Below are positions 12,115 to 23,330 of a DNA stretch of 64,000 bases, in pieces (the first letter of the stretch is position 1; each line of letters opens with the position of its first letter). A program made the translations under genes and the position numbers. Under the pieces are notes generated by a model. That model did not search any database and was not told the DNA's origin. It saw only the letters and a list, made by a program, of their open reading frames with translations. Where the stretch lies: positions 25,211,434 to 25,275,433 of the forward strand of contig OY986969.1 of assembly GCA_963920575.1 (NCBI GenBank). The letters are read 5' to 3'. Source of the DNA: Narthecium ossifragum. Lineage: Eukaryota; Streptophyta; Magnoliopsida; Dioscoreales; Nartheciaceae.

Positions 12115-14222
12115 ACTAGTGAATACCCATGCCCCTGGCATGGTTTAATTACAGCCGATCAATTTATGTCTTTTCATATCCAGTGTACCCCTATTTTTTA
12201 AAAAAATTTGGTCAGTTATTGAAGAACAAAATTTTGGTAAAAAAATATTGAGAAGGTAGATTGTAATATTCTTGGCAACAAAAAAGAATTGAGAAGGAGA
12301 AGAGCAGCCCGTGCACCGTCTCCGTCACTCCAGCACCCGGCACCGTTCGTGATCCGATCCAAAGGGGGATCGTCCATTGCTGGATCCGATCCGAAGGGGG
12401 GAGTGTCCGTCGCCCACCGTCGTGCGTAGCCTCAAGTTTGCGGCATCAACCCCAACATCCAGTAGATTCCCGTGCCCCTGACATGATTTAATCGGATGGT
12501 TGCAATTATCATCCAAGGATTTAAGAAAATCATGGTAAGAGAAAGGGATCAAATAAAGCATCTATTTAAAGAAAAATTATAAATAAAAAATCAGTGGAAA
12601 AAAAGAGAGAATATAAAAAAGGGTCACTTGAGAGAACCCTAGGATTGTCTCTCAAGCCGCCGCCATCCCTTCTCATCCTCTCACTCTCCCTCCTTTTTTC
12701 TCGTCTCCTTCTCTCTCAGTGTGCCAGGCACCAAGCCCGATGCCTCGCCTGGCCGGCGTCGTCCTCGTGCCAAGCCCGATGATGATCTCCTCCATCCCCG
12801 CCGGTCTCACGGCGCTCTCCGCCTGATCCCCATTCCAGCCCAGGTCTCGAGCAGCGAGAAGTCCGACGACCCATCATGTGCAAACCCCCTCCAAGCGACG
12901 ACGATCTCCTCCATCCCCGCCGGTCTAACGCCGCTCTCCGCCAGATCCCCTTCCGAGCCATGCCTCGAGCAATGAGAAGCGAGAAGTCCGCGCGACCCAC
13001 CATGTGCAAGTCGTCCCCGTGCCAAGCATGACGATGATCTCCTCCATACCCGCCGGTCTCACGGCGCTCTCCGCCTGATCCCCATTCCACCCCAGGTCTC
13101 GAGCAGCGAGAAGTCCGACGACCCACCATGTGCAAACCCCCTCCAAGCGACGACGATCTCCTCCATCCCCGCCGGTCTAACGCCGCTCTCCGCCAGATCC
13201 CCTTCCGGGCCATGCCTCGAGCAATGAGAAGCGAGAAGTCCGCGCGACCCACCATGTGCAAGTCGTCCCCGTGCCAAGCATGACGATGATCTCCTCCATA
13301 CCCGCCGGTCTAATGCCGCTCTCCTCTGGCCCCTTCACTTGGTTCTGTCCTTCCCCGGCGCACCCAGATCCTCCGACTCCGGCTTTCTCCGGCGAGTTCA
13401 CGACCCCTGTTCGTCGCTCCTCCGTTGTTCGCGTCCTCTGCCGCTCAGATCTCCCCTCCTCTGGCCTCGCCGCTCGGATCTACTCCCCTTCGGCCCTCTA
13501 TTCGTCACTCCTCCGGAGTCCGCTGCTGGACTATGCTCTCCTCCGGCCTTCCGCCGCTCGGAGCTGCCCTCCTACGGTCGCTATCCTCCGGTTCGTCGCT
13601 CCTCCGTTGTTCGCGTCCCCTATTCCCTTACTCTATGACGCGCATGTCCTCCAGCCTCATGTGTGCTCTCTAGCCTCGCTTCCGGCGCCGCCCGCAGCAT
13701 CGCCGCCTCCGGAAACTTCACGTACGCCACCCTCTTCTCCCCATCGCCTTCACCGCCCATCTCCTAGTTGGCAACTTGAAGGGCGTAGCACTGAAGGCTA
13801 GTGACGTTGGCAGACGCTGCTCTGTTCCTGGCTTTAACAATCCAACAAAAAGTCATCAACGCTGGGTAGTGGCCTGGATGGAAGCGAAAACGATGAGCCG
13901 CCGCCAACTGTCGATGATGAGAGAAGGCCGCTACAGTACCTCCGCCCCTGCCCCCGCCCCTTCTGCCACGGGATGGTGATGTTCCTCCCATTGAGGAACG
14001 AATCCGAACCCTCTCGATCTCCTTTCATAACCGAATCCCATCTCTCTCTAGTGGATCAGCACGGTTATTCTATAACCGAATGTATTCTATAACCATTCTA
14101 TAACCGAATGTGTCATGTAGGATGCCAGTAGGACATCACCGCTCACGTAGGACGTCAGTAGGATAATGCAAAGTATCACTTATAATCATGTTCCTATATA
14201 ATGATGATTATATAAGAAACGC
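12115..14222 (+). mobile_element. Repeat with unlike ends carrying GC-rich captured DNA (candidate)
   Basis: The left end reads ACTAGTGAATACCCATGCCC and TGGCATGGTT; the right end reads CACTTATAATCATGTTCC then ATATAATGATGATTATATA. The same pair of ends bounds much shorter copies at 15.4 kb (reversed) and 43.3 kb. Here the ends would enclose about 2.1 kb, including GC-rich tandem repeats quite unlike the AT-rich flanks, so this copy seems to have acquired foreign DNA. The ends are not inverted copies, and the right end can form a hairpin (ATAATCAT ... ATGATTAT), which recalls Helitrons, but the canonical Helitron termini are not clear. A second, partial left-end-like phrase (GTGCCCCTGACATGATTTAATC) lies near 12471, so the layout may be composite. 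Confidence 0.5.
12780..13300. repeat. 252-bp dimeric tandem repeat, GC-rich
   Basis: The phrase ATCTCCTCCAT recurs at 12785, 12904, 13037, 13156 and 13289, that is, at spacings 119, 133, 119, 133. The unit is therefore a 252-bp dimer of two diverged half-units, present twice plus the start of a third. The two full copies are nearly identical, so the duplication is recent. The long open frames on both strands here arise from the repetition and GC bias. Confidence 0.85.
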
Positions 14223-14581
14223 ACATGATATACAAAAAAAAAATATATATGCCATTTAGAAGGAAATTTAACAAAAAAAATCCACATAAGGCGATCTTTA
14301 CTATTTTACCACGTTAGTTGTTCCTCGGTTTTCCTGACCCTCCCTGTCGGAATTTTAACTGCCACTGTGATCTCCCTCCCTCGCACACGAACAGATAACT
14401 GCCCGTACCTTTTCTTTTCACCCCCGCGCCTATCCCGAAATTACCCGTCTCGTGCTCCGGGAAAGCCCTGCTCCTCTTTTATTTCCATCAGTGCTCCCTC
14501 TGCTGGAGAAAAGTGCAAAAAGGAAACAAAAGCCTATGGTGGGAGAAAAAAAGAAAAAAAAAAAGAGAGGCTGTGAACAAT

Positions 14582-14797
14582 AATAGCCTGTTTGGTATGA
14601 GGTCAGGAAGAGTGAAAATAAAATATTTTAGATTATAAAAATAGGAATAAAATAATAATGATTATTTAAAATAATAAAAAGTAGAGTGGTAATGACAAGT
14701 GGAATGAGAATAAATATGTAATGATTACTTGTAATAATAAAATGTGTTTGGGAATAAATATGAGAATAATGGGTCTTATTTCCAAACCAAACATGGC
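14582..14797. mobile_element. MITE, AT-rich, GCC..GTTTGGT ends
   Basis: The left end GCCTGTTTGGTATGAG and the reverse complement of the right end GCCATGTTTGGTTTGG form a terminal inverted repeat of about 15 bp. The interior (AATAATGATTATT, GAATGAGAATAA) is AT-rich, non-coding, and resembles the sequence near 5.8-6.0 kb. Confidence 0.65.
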
Positions 14798-15414
14798 TTA
14801 AAATGTGTCATGAAAGCCTACAAATTAACACAATACCCTTAAATTTCTAAAATTTACAAGGTTATCCAAAAAATATATTATATTTATATGATTATCCCTC
14901 TTAAGTTACTTTTTCGTTGAATATCTGAGGATATCCTCGTTTGACACCATTTGAGGCTAACGTTGGTGGGTTGAATGACTTTTATACCCTCACGGCTTGT
15001 TTGGGTTTTCAACTTGCATAAAAAACTCCAATGGTCATCTCCTTCGTTTTTATACTCAACCCTAGAAAAACCCTTAAAATTTAGAAAAAAAAAACACAAA
15101 ATTTGTCTCGGATCTCCAAAGAAACCCCAATCCGACCAAATGATCTCTGATCTCAGTCTACAATCCACCACTGTTCGAGTCCGGTTGACTTAGATATACA
15201 AACTTGGGTATTTGACATCTAATATAGTCAAGGGTATTTAAAACATTTCGCATGTCTGGTTATTTAGAGTTGAACCATAATCAGTTTACTTTTACAAACA
15301 AAATATAACAAGAGGTAAATATGATATTTGTTTATGTTTTTAGAATAATCTTGTAAATTCTAGGAATTTAAGGGTAATTGTGTAAATTCGAAGGTTTTAA
15401 ATGTAATTATCCCT
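14798..15414. other. Intergenic between MITE and short repeat copy
   Basis: AT-rich sequence with no gene recognised. It contains phrases repeated in reverse order and sense around 14850 and 15350 (for example CTAAAATTTACAAGG near 14847 and CTTGTAAATTCTAGG near 15349), suggesting an inverted repeat pair of an undefined element. Confidence 0.4.
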
Positions 15415-15657
15415 AATAAGAAACTACATACGGATTGGTAGTGACCAATGAATGGTGGTATATCATCCTTATATAGCATGATGATTATAAGTTAACCATC
15501 ATGTTGTCCTATGTGGAGCATACGTGGAGAGGATTATTCTACGTGGAGTCGACGTGAAGAGGAGTTAGTGGGGGAGAGAGGAGGTTAGTGAGTAGTTATT
15601 GGGGAAGGTGGGGAGAGAGGGTAGTTACCATGCCATGTGACATGGGGATTTACTAGT
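15415..15657 (-). mobile_element. Short copy of the ACTAGT/ATGATATA-end repeat family
   Basis: Read on the minus strand it begins ACTAGTAAATCCCCATG, passes CACATGGCATGGTAACTACC, and ends AACTTATAATCATCATGC then TATATAAGGATGATATA. The same start and end phrases flank copies at 12.1 and 43.3 kb. Non-coding. Confidence 0.65.
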
Positions 15658-17050
15658 ATACACACACACACGTATATACATATATATTGATTAGTTGAGT
15701 CTCTTATCCTATTTTGGGGGTGCAACGTAGAACCCATGACACGCTTAACTTGGGAGTTCTAAGCCACTTCTATGTTCACAAATATCCTCCAAATCCATAC
15801 ATGTTTGATCTTTTATAAATATAGTGGAGGCTAATCGCCTACCCTCCACTATCTTTTATTTTTATTTTTGCGGCCACTATTCTTTTGATTATAACGTGGC
15901 ATATGACTCATATATCATGTTATAAAAACCTTTTTTTTCTTATATATATAGACTAGGTGGACGCCACCTGACACGGATAACCAGTCACCCTCATTAATCC
16001 CCTTAACCACCCAAGCCCATGTCTTCTCTCTCTTCCTCTTACCATGACTCAGGGTAGATATAGATACATTATATGTCATGTCATAAAATATTCTTTTATA
16101 CAGTAGAATGGGGAGATATAGATATAGATATAGATATAGATATAGATATGTCCCCAATCCTATGACTGGCAGATAGATATAGATACATATGAATGGGGGG
16201 AGAGAGAGATGGTCTCTATCAGGAATTCAGATACGGGGAAGCCCAGCAAAAGAGAGGGGCTGACGGAGGACCAATATATAATTAGCATGTCTTTGATGAT
16301 CCGGCCCCCGAATGATACCAATGTATAGTGAGTGGGGAGCGAGTTCTCAGGTGACTCGTGCACCACTGAGTCATGCTACCGTGCTGCAAGCTACGTGCAA
16401 GAAGAATACGTGGCATTAAGGTGTGCTGCTGATATGGATTACCTCATGAGCCCAAAATTTCACCAAATTAAAAAATGATCCTCTCCTTTTATGAGCTGCA
16501 CATAGGTTTGAGGTCATGAGCACTGCATCATCTTTTTTTTATTCCTATAGAAAACAACTTATGAGAATAAAAAGAGGACACAGTCACACAGCCCTGTTGA
16601 AGTTGACCCAATAAGAGAGGGGATGCAAAGGAGTCAATAAAAAGCAGTGGTGGTACACTGAGCCCAAGTGAGGGGAGGTGTTCTTTTGTTTAGATTTTTC
16701 ACAGATTAAAGTGTGGAAGCCCTCATTGGTGGCCTTTTGATCTCTTGTTTTCTTTACATACAAAAAGAGAAAAGAGCCACAGCCTCCAGAGGGGGTACTG
16801 GGCCGGATGGAGCTAGGGAGATGAAAGGGACCAAAACAAAGAACAGGTGGGGTTAGCCGGAGTTGACTGGCAGACGAGTATCTATTATATATATATATAC
16901 TCGCATTACTATTTTAAAATGGATTTTATTTGCCTCATCTTCTTATTATTATTAATTTCCATCATCTTTTATTTTTTCCTGGAAAGAGGTAAGTTATACA
17001 AAAATGGGATGATGAGCTGTCTGGCATCAGCATTAGATGCCTTTATCTGA
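15658..17050. other. Intergenic with microsatellites, upstream of TCP gene
   Basis: No gene recognised. A further possible repeat-family start (GACTAGGTGGACGCCACC) sits near 15949. A six-base microsatellite of GATATA units fills 16114-16150. The right-hand part, with a TA run near 16886, is distal upstream sequence of the TCP gene. Confidence 0.45.
16114..16150. repeat. (GATATA)n microsatellite
   Basis: About six uninterrupted hexanucleotide units are visible; a short related run follows near 16173. Confidence 0.95.
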
Positions 17051-17760
17051 CACCCACCTGCACTACTACTGTGTGGCTGCTGCTGCTGCTGCCCATATTA
17101 CCTGGGGACGCAGTAGAAGTAAATATATAGCAACAAAGAAAGAGCCAGGCCATTGCTAATCTAATCCAAACCAATGAAAGGAGAGGGAGGGCAACATCAT
17201 ATATATCAAGCGATCCAGCTGATAGAAGGAACAAGTGTTTTTTTTTTTGGGATTTGGATTGGATTACGGAGTTGGGGACTTTGAGGAGAGATTTTTTTAC
17301 CGGCAGGGTGTGCTGATATACTGTACTTTTTTTTTCCGAGTGAGTGAGTGAGTGAGTGACTATGAGAGATGTGTGTAGAGTGTAGAGAGAGAAGGAGAGG
17401 AGAGAGATATATGGGATTTGGGTTTGAAACTTGGAGGAGTGCTGCCGGTGCCCCCGCACAGCTGCCCATGCTCTCTATATCTCTCTTCTCACTCTTGTAA
17501 GCAAGTTGAGCTAGCCATGGATCGTCCCCCACTGCAGCTTTCTTTAGCTTCTCTGGCTCTCGATGAGCAGCCAGAGACAACAGTCGAGTAAAAGAGAGGA
17601 GCCCCCACAAAGTCCTGGCCTCCAGATAAGTGAGCATCGGCCCCCTGCACGTGTTTGGACGGAACCCTAAAACTGGGTTCTCCATCTCCCTCTCTTCTCT
17701 TCTTGTTTTTTTTTGAGGGATTTTTTTTAAAATTTTTTTTTTTTGGGTGGTGGTTGTTGT

Positions 17761-17800
<40 letters not shown>

Positions 17801-17919
17801 TGTGTGGGGGGAGAGAGAGAGGAGATGGGTTAGCTGGGGGGAAAAAGGACAAACGGAAAATAAGGAAAGGAGTTGGTGGTAATAATTAAGCTTTTTATCC
17901 GGCCGGGAAAGAAGGAGAG
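17051..17919 (+). promoter_or_regulatory. Upstream/leader region of the TCP gene, GA-rich
   Basis: Directly upstream of the TCP start codon. It holds several GAGA-type tracts, the longest a pure (GA)n run at about 17764-17795, a GAGT run near 17337, and T-rich tracts near 17235, 17321 and 17720-17745. Such GA/CT tracts are common in plant leaders and core promoters and can bind BPC-type GAGA factors; that role is inference. A transcription start cannot be fixed by eye. Long open frames on the opposite strand appear to be shadows. Confidence 0.5.
17764..17795. repeat. (GA)n microsatellite in TCP leader
   Basis: Sixteen or so uninterrupted GA units about 125 bases upstream of the start codon. 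Confidence 0.95.
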
Positions 17920-19563
17920 ATGGAAGCCGGGGAGCGTGGCGGCGGAGGAGGAGATGGAGGGGTGCCGTCGAATAGTAGCAGCAGTAGTGGCACCACGAGT
18001 GGTAAGAGTAACTCCGAGCAGCAGCAGCAGCAACATCGTTACCAGAGTCTTTCGCAGCCTCATCATCGTCATCCACACCCGCAGCAGCGGGCGAACCAAG
18101 GCGTGGGGGGATCCGGCCCCCCCGCCCTCCAGCTTGTTCATTTGGATGGTGGTGGTGGAGGAGGGTCTTTGATGGGCTCCATCATTGGCCATGGGGGGTC
18201 GGGGATGGTGGACGCTAGCTTGGCCATGTCGACGGCCAAGCACGACGCTGCTCCTTCTCGCCCCGCCGTAGCGGCCGACGGTTCCAAGAAGGTGGCTGCG
18301 GTTAAGAGGGCGTCCAAGGACCGACACACCAAGGTGGACGGCAGGGGCCGGCGGATCCGGATGCCGGCAGCATGCGCGGCGCGGGTGTTCCAGCTGACGA
18401 GAGAGCTGGGGCACAAGTCTGACGGGGAGACCATCGAGTGGCTCCTCCAGCACGCGGAGCCGGCCATCATACAAGCCACCGGCACGGGCACCATACCCGC
18501 CAACTTCTCCACCCTCAACGTCTCCATAAGGAGCAGTGGCTCCTCCGTCTCTGTCCCGCCGTCGAGATCCGCACCACACTCCTTCCACGCCTTGACCATC
18601 GCGCAACATCAACGGCCAGACTACGATGATGGCCCCCCTGACCCCGGGATCTCCCACACCGCCATGCTTGGGTTCCACCAGCTACACCACCCCCAAGCCC
18701 ACCAGCACCACCTCTTGTCGTCAACCGACCAGATCGAAGGGATGCAGCCCGGCGGAACACCGGGAAGCAGCGGAGGGGATCATTCGGCAGATAATTATTT
18801 AAGGAAACGATTCAGAGAAGACCTCTTCAAAGATGACCAACAGCCACCTTCGCAGCAGGACGTAGGCGGCGGTGCCGCTGGTCCGTCCTCCCCGAGCTCC
18901 AAACCCATGAGCCTGGGAGGCATACCGCAGCGGCAGCGGCCGCAACAGGAGGTGCCGCATGCCGGTGCCACTTCAGGACTCATCAGGACGTCCAACGTTC
19001 TTCCTGCGGCGGCAATGTGGGCACTGGCAGCAGCGCCTGCCCAGAGCAGCGGAGGCGGCGGAGCATTCTGGATGCTCCCCGTCTCCGCTGGCTCCAACGC
19101 GCCAGCTGTGGCAGCTGCAGCCGGCCCGTCGGAGCCATCCATTTGGACATTCCCAACAACACCAGGACAGTACCGGACAGCCATACCCGCCGCCGCCGCT
19201 GGAGGCACAATACAGGCACCACTACAGTTCATGTCAAGAATCAATATCCCCGGTGGACTTGACTTCCAAGGCGGACGAGCCGTTGGTGCAGTGCCGCTCG
19301 GGTCAATGCTACTGCAGCAGCCTGGCGGGGCTGCAGCTGCAGCAGCGGCGGTGGCCGCCTCTCAACATCTCGGCCTTGGAGTGTCGGAGACCAATCTCGG
19401 AATGCTGGCGGCGCTGAATGCTTATAATAGAGGTGGGCTGAGCATGAACTCCGAGCACCATCATCAAGGCTTGGATCACCACCACCAATCTCATGCTCAT
19501 CATCATCATCAGCAGCAAGCCGCCACGGACAGCGCAGAGGACCACCAAACAAGTTCTCAATAA
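17920..19563 (+). CDS. Class I (PCF-type) TCP transcription factor, TCP8/14-like
   Basis: Nuclear DNA-binding factor of plants; class I TCPs bind GTGGGNCC-type sites and regulate cell proliferation, growth and hormone responses. Single exon, 547 residues, intronless as is usual for class I. The TCP domain covers about residues 129-187, beginning with [17 protein letters not shown] (residue 133 onward), then [20 protein letters not shown] and [19 protein letters not shown]. The shortened basic region and KDRHTKV start mark class I. The rest is low-complexity: Gly/Ser-rich and Gln-rich N-terminus, Ala-rich stretches, a [11 protein letters not shown] motif and [14 protein letters not shown] typical of the long TCP8/TCP14/TCP22 type, and a His/Gln-rich tail. 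The start chosen is the first in-frame ATG followed by the expected acidic/Gly-rich segment. Which orthologue it is cannot be settled by eye. Confidence 0.95.
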   Translation: MEAGERGGGGGDGGVPSNSSSSSGTTSGKSNSEQQQQQHRYQSLSQPHHRHPHPQQRANQGVGGSGPPALQLVHLDGGGGGGSLMGSIIGHGGSGMVDASLAMSTAKHDAAPSRPAVAADGSKKVAAVKRASKDRHTKVDGRGRRIRMPAACAARVFQLTRELGHKSDGETIEWLLQHAEPAIIQATGTGTIPANFSTLNVSIRSSGSSVSVPPSRSAPHSFHALTIAQHQRPDYDDGPPDPGISHTAMLGFHQLHHPQAHQHHLLSSTDQIEGMQPGGTPGSSGGDHSADNYLRKRFREDLFKDDQQPPSQQDVGGGAAGPSSPSSKPMSLGGIPQRQRPQQEVPHAGATSGLIRTSNVLPAAAMWALAAAPAQSSGGGGAFWMLPVSAGSNAPAVAAAAGPSEPSIWTFPTTPGQYRTAIPAAAAGGTIQAPLQFMSRINIPGGLDFQGGRAVGAVPLGSMLLQQPGGAAAAAAAVAASQHLGLGVSETNLGMLAALNAYNRGGLSMNSEHHHQGLDHHHQSHAHHHHQQQAATDSAEDHQTSSQ

Positions 19564-22500
19564 TTGGTTGCATCTCATGTCTACCTAGCTAATAGCTTGT
19601 TTCCCCATCTCTTTTTCCAAAGAAACCTAACCATTTGAGAGGAGTTTTGGGACGTTGTTTTCTTTTTTTCCCCTTTGTTATTTTGAGTTGCAGATGATCG
19701 ATCAGCAGGTTGATCGATCAGTCCTCGATCCCTAGCTACAAGCCCATTGATCAATACTAGCTAGTGATGAGAATAATACCTACCTACCTAGCTAGCCACT
19801 TAATTGTTTTCTATATATGTTTTTATTGAAGGATGAAGAACTTATTTGTGGGTCCAAAGGGCCAAAAGGAATAGTTGGAGGGGGCTGGGCACTGATTTGT
19901 ATAGAGAATTCGTCTGTGTTTGTTGTTTGAGAGATTTTTAAACAAGGACAAGTGAGTGAGAGATCCAACACCCACAATATATTCTAGGTTTTGTTCTAGA
20001 GAAGATGAGCGTGCTTTCTCTCTCTCTCTCTCTCTCTCTTTCTTTTTTGCATGACATGGTTGTGTTGTTCTTTTTTAAGTTAAAAGAGGCTGAGAAGGGG
20101 ATGGTGCGCGTGCACTGTAACAGTTTCCTTTCTAACGTTCATGAAAAGAGTCTCTATCTCAGCGGTTTGTTACAATGACATCCTGGAGTTTTTATGGGCT
20201 TTGAATGCATGTTACTCCTCCGAACTCCGATCCATACTACTACTACTACTACTACTCGATGAACCACGAGAAAAAGAAAGTAGAAAATGTGAGCCAAGGC
20301 TTTGCACGCTACCTATCCCTTTAGTTTCTAAACCACGCCAAACATCCTTTATCTTATTGGAGTTGTATCATCAAGTAATCAACGTCATTTCAGGAGCTTG
20401 TCTTGCTTCAGTACATACGCAAAATGCATGTGTGGTCGTTCGATCAACTCTTTCGATGATGTTGATCGGTGATCTGCTCATCCTAGCGTAGACCACCGAG
20501 ATGTCAAGACTTATGTTTGCTTGTAAGACCCCACGCACGCACGCACGCAGACCCCCCATGTACGTAATTGGTCTTATCTGATCTCCCACATAAATCAGTA
20601 CCATTGAAGCTAGCTCATCTATATCATAAGCCAAATGTAAACACCACCTACTAGTGTGAAGCTGTTCAGGGCTAGCTGACTCTCTGTTACGCGATCATCT
20701 CTTAGGAATAAATACGATGAGAAACTCATGATGTGGGAGGTCATTTTAATTAAATTCAGTGGTCCCTTTTTCAGGTGCGACAAATGGATAAAACTGTCGG
20801 CCCTCAACCCGGGCCTCACGGATCTAACAGTTCACAACAGTCAACAGCCGTCTCGCTCCTCTGTCCTATTGTCATCTCCACGTGTCACATTCCCAGTGGT
20901 CCGATCTCTGGGGCAGCGTGTTGTTAACGTTGCTTTTTCCCCAGCCCAGTGGTGCCGGGTCTCCAGAGAGCAATCAGAGCCGTACAGATGTATCAGTCCG
21001 TACATATGGGGGGACACGTGGATATTATCAAGGGCATACGTCAGACCTCCCATCATGCTGTCCACCCTCCACCAGATTCTCTCTCTCTCTCTCTCGCTCG
21101 CTGGCTGGCATCAACGCTGCTGATGATAGAAAGCGTGCGTGGTCCACTAGCCGCCCCCCTTGTGTATTATTATATATAATAATAGGTAGCTAGATAGATA
21201 TAACTTATAACTTATCTCTTGGGACAAAAATATCACACACGCATGGATGATGCTAATTATCTGAGAATTAAGGCCATAGGTGGGGATCGCTGTCATCTAC
21301 TTTACCTTAAAGCGATGGGCTTTTTTAGTCGTTTGATCTGACTCATGTTTTTTGTTTTTTTTTAACAAAATGTATGATTTGTTAGGATGCTCTGATGAGT
21401 ATATAAATCATGACAGCTTTGAATTTTTATCGTTTGTTTCGACTCGTCTATATATAGTCTTTTGCTTCTGGCTTAAGTTGCATGCTTGTAGCATGTAAAA
21501 AGAAAATCTTAATTGCCTTCTTTCCGGAGTTTGGACGGTATATATGGGTTAGATCATAAGTCAATTATATCATCAAAAGCTAAAACTGAAAAATAAAAAT
21601 TAATAATTCAAAAGATAAATTTTTTTTTTTTTATGAGTTGAGCCTGAAACAGCTAGCGGACTACAAAACATGATCCAGTGCCGGTCGACCATACTCCGGT
21701 TGCCAAATAAAACACACTCCGGAGGAACGACATGACCGGACTATATCATCAGCAATAATATTTTCCTCCTGGGTATCGCTCAAAACAAGACCGACAAAAA
21801 AAAAGATAAAACTTAGCCAAAAGAGTTTTTATCATCGAGTTTATAAGCGTAGATCGATATTTCATCAATCCTTTGACAATTTCACTCTGATCATTAGGTA
21901 AGTCAATGGGACCATTGATGGAGGTTAATCTTCCCAATTGCATAAATCCCAACATGTTCTTCTATCATTTCAGCGGCTCGTAAGTTCAAACGAGGTCCTC
22001 CATATATCAATGCCTAGTATACATTTCGTCATGTTTTCTAATGCTCGATTGATGACGATAATGATGCGGTGCTTTAAAAAGAGCACCGACAGCTCCATGC
22101 TGAGAGTGACTACTAATTGAGCCAAAGATGGCGCAACAAAACCGATCGCATCGATTCGAAATGATCTATGGACGATACCACAAACAAACCCCCCATTCAT
22201 TAGACCATGTCGGCCTAGTTGTGTGCCTTGTAAGTTACTCAAACCGGACGTCCACAAGGCTTCCTAAACTTAGAGCCGCTGGATATTATTTTAGTGAGAA
22301 AAGAAAAGGTATCATCGATAGAGACGCAGCACAAAAAAGAAGCCACAAAATAGAGGAAAGAGGATCTAAAAAAATTCAATCCAGATAGCGACTTAACAAT
22401 GGATAAAAAGATGGGTGCGTACCCAAAAGGATTATCTCAAGCATTAGTTTATAGGGACAGCAATTTGTCCACTTGATGTACTCTAACCCTTAAGACATTG

Positions 22501-22984
22501 GGATTTTGTGGGAACACACGGAGACGCTCCCCACTGATGTCCTTGACCAACCCACCCATGTGATCAAGTCGCCTCGCATATCTCTTCTGGGGATGGGGCC
22601 TCCTCTATGGTTATAGAGGAGGGGTTGGCCTTTGTGGCCCAGGCTTTTGATTGTAATAATAAGTTTGTAGGTAGTCCAGCTTAGGCTGGGACGTATATTT
22701 GCCTTAGATTTTTGTGTGGCTTGTGACAATTCAGAGTGGTCCCTTGCATGACTTCTCAAACGCCTATTCTATTATACTATTATAGTGGTGCTGTAGCGCA
22801 GTCGGGGCCAGCTAAACTAGGTGATCTTTCCACCCACTTTTGTACCTCCCACCAATGGCACATTGTTTTCATCCTCTGCTCTTTTTTAAATGACCTGTCT
22901 GATTCCTCCTAACTATGCAGCTTTACATGTCAAACATGCGGACCTTCACCAAGAATTACCTGTGCTTGGGGTAGCCTAACAATT
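19564..22984. other. TCP 3' region and long anonymous intergenic stretch
   Basis: The first few hundred bases are probably the TCP 3' UTR (contains a small palindromic ATCGATCA cluster at about 19696-19722). A (TC)n tract lies at 20020-20040, a (CTA)n run at about 20239-20258 and a CACG run at 20535-20550. From about 20800 to 21180 and 21600 to 22760 there are mid-length open frames on both strands, but none resembles a known family. The 21.6-22.8 kb part looks like a decayed element. No gene supported. Confidence 0.4.
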
Positions 22985-23185
22985 CCCCTAATTTATAGTT
23001 ATGCCCCTATCATATGACATGATAATTACCAACCTCACCTCGATAATCCCCCCATTAAATCCCTCAACTTAGGATTATCATGTCACATAAATTCCACCTA
23101 GAACATTCTCCCGTCACGCAGAACAATAAAAATTTCACTTATAATCATCCTGTCATATAAAAATGATATATATAGAGAGGAATGA
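22985..23185 (+). mobile_element. Copy of the ATGATATA-end repeat family, left end degraded
   Basis: Contains GATAATTACCAACCTCACCTC, GGATTATCATGTCACATAA, ACATTCTCCCGTCACGCAG and the right end TTTCACTTATAATCATCC then CATATAAAAATGATATATAT. This order of phrases is also seen in the copies at 43.1 and 43.3 kb. Confidence 0.55.
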
Positions 23186-23330
23186 TCTGTCATTTTAACT
23201 CCAACGTGTGCAAAGTTTATGTGCAAAGTTTGCCTTCATTTGAAGAGCATGTGATTAACATTACGTAATCGTAAATGTAAACTTGTGGGGGCGGGGCATA
23301 TCTGAGATTTATTATACAGTTAGTTGTCCA

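Noticed and set aside
12716..13261. 181-codon minus-strand frame made of repeated GRADFSLLIARG-like units
   Set aside because: Produced by the 252-bp tandem repeat; several other frames are equally open on both strands and no family is recognisable.
13256..13801. 181-codon plus-strand Ser/Pro-rich frame
   Set aside because: GC-rich captured or repeated DNA with duplicated phrases; no domain and two competing frames (13339-13638, 13425-13673).
12115..15657. Reading 12115-15657 as one element with 30-bp terminal inverted repeats (ACTAGT ends on both sides)
   Set aside because: A matching right end lies at about 14222, and 15415-15657 is itself a complete short copy in reverse; two separate copies explain the inverted ends better.
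17830..18678. 282-codon open frame on the minus strand across the TCP gene
   Set aside because: Antisense shadow of the GC-rich TCP coding region; composition-driven, no domain, and the TCP domain on the plus strand is unmistakable.
21600..22760. Mid-length frames on both strands that might be a decayed transposon protein
   Set aside because: No motif of reverse transcriptase, integrase or transposase could be recognised in any frame.
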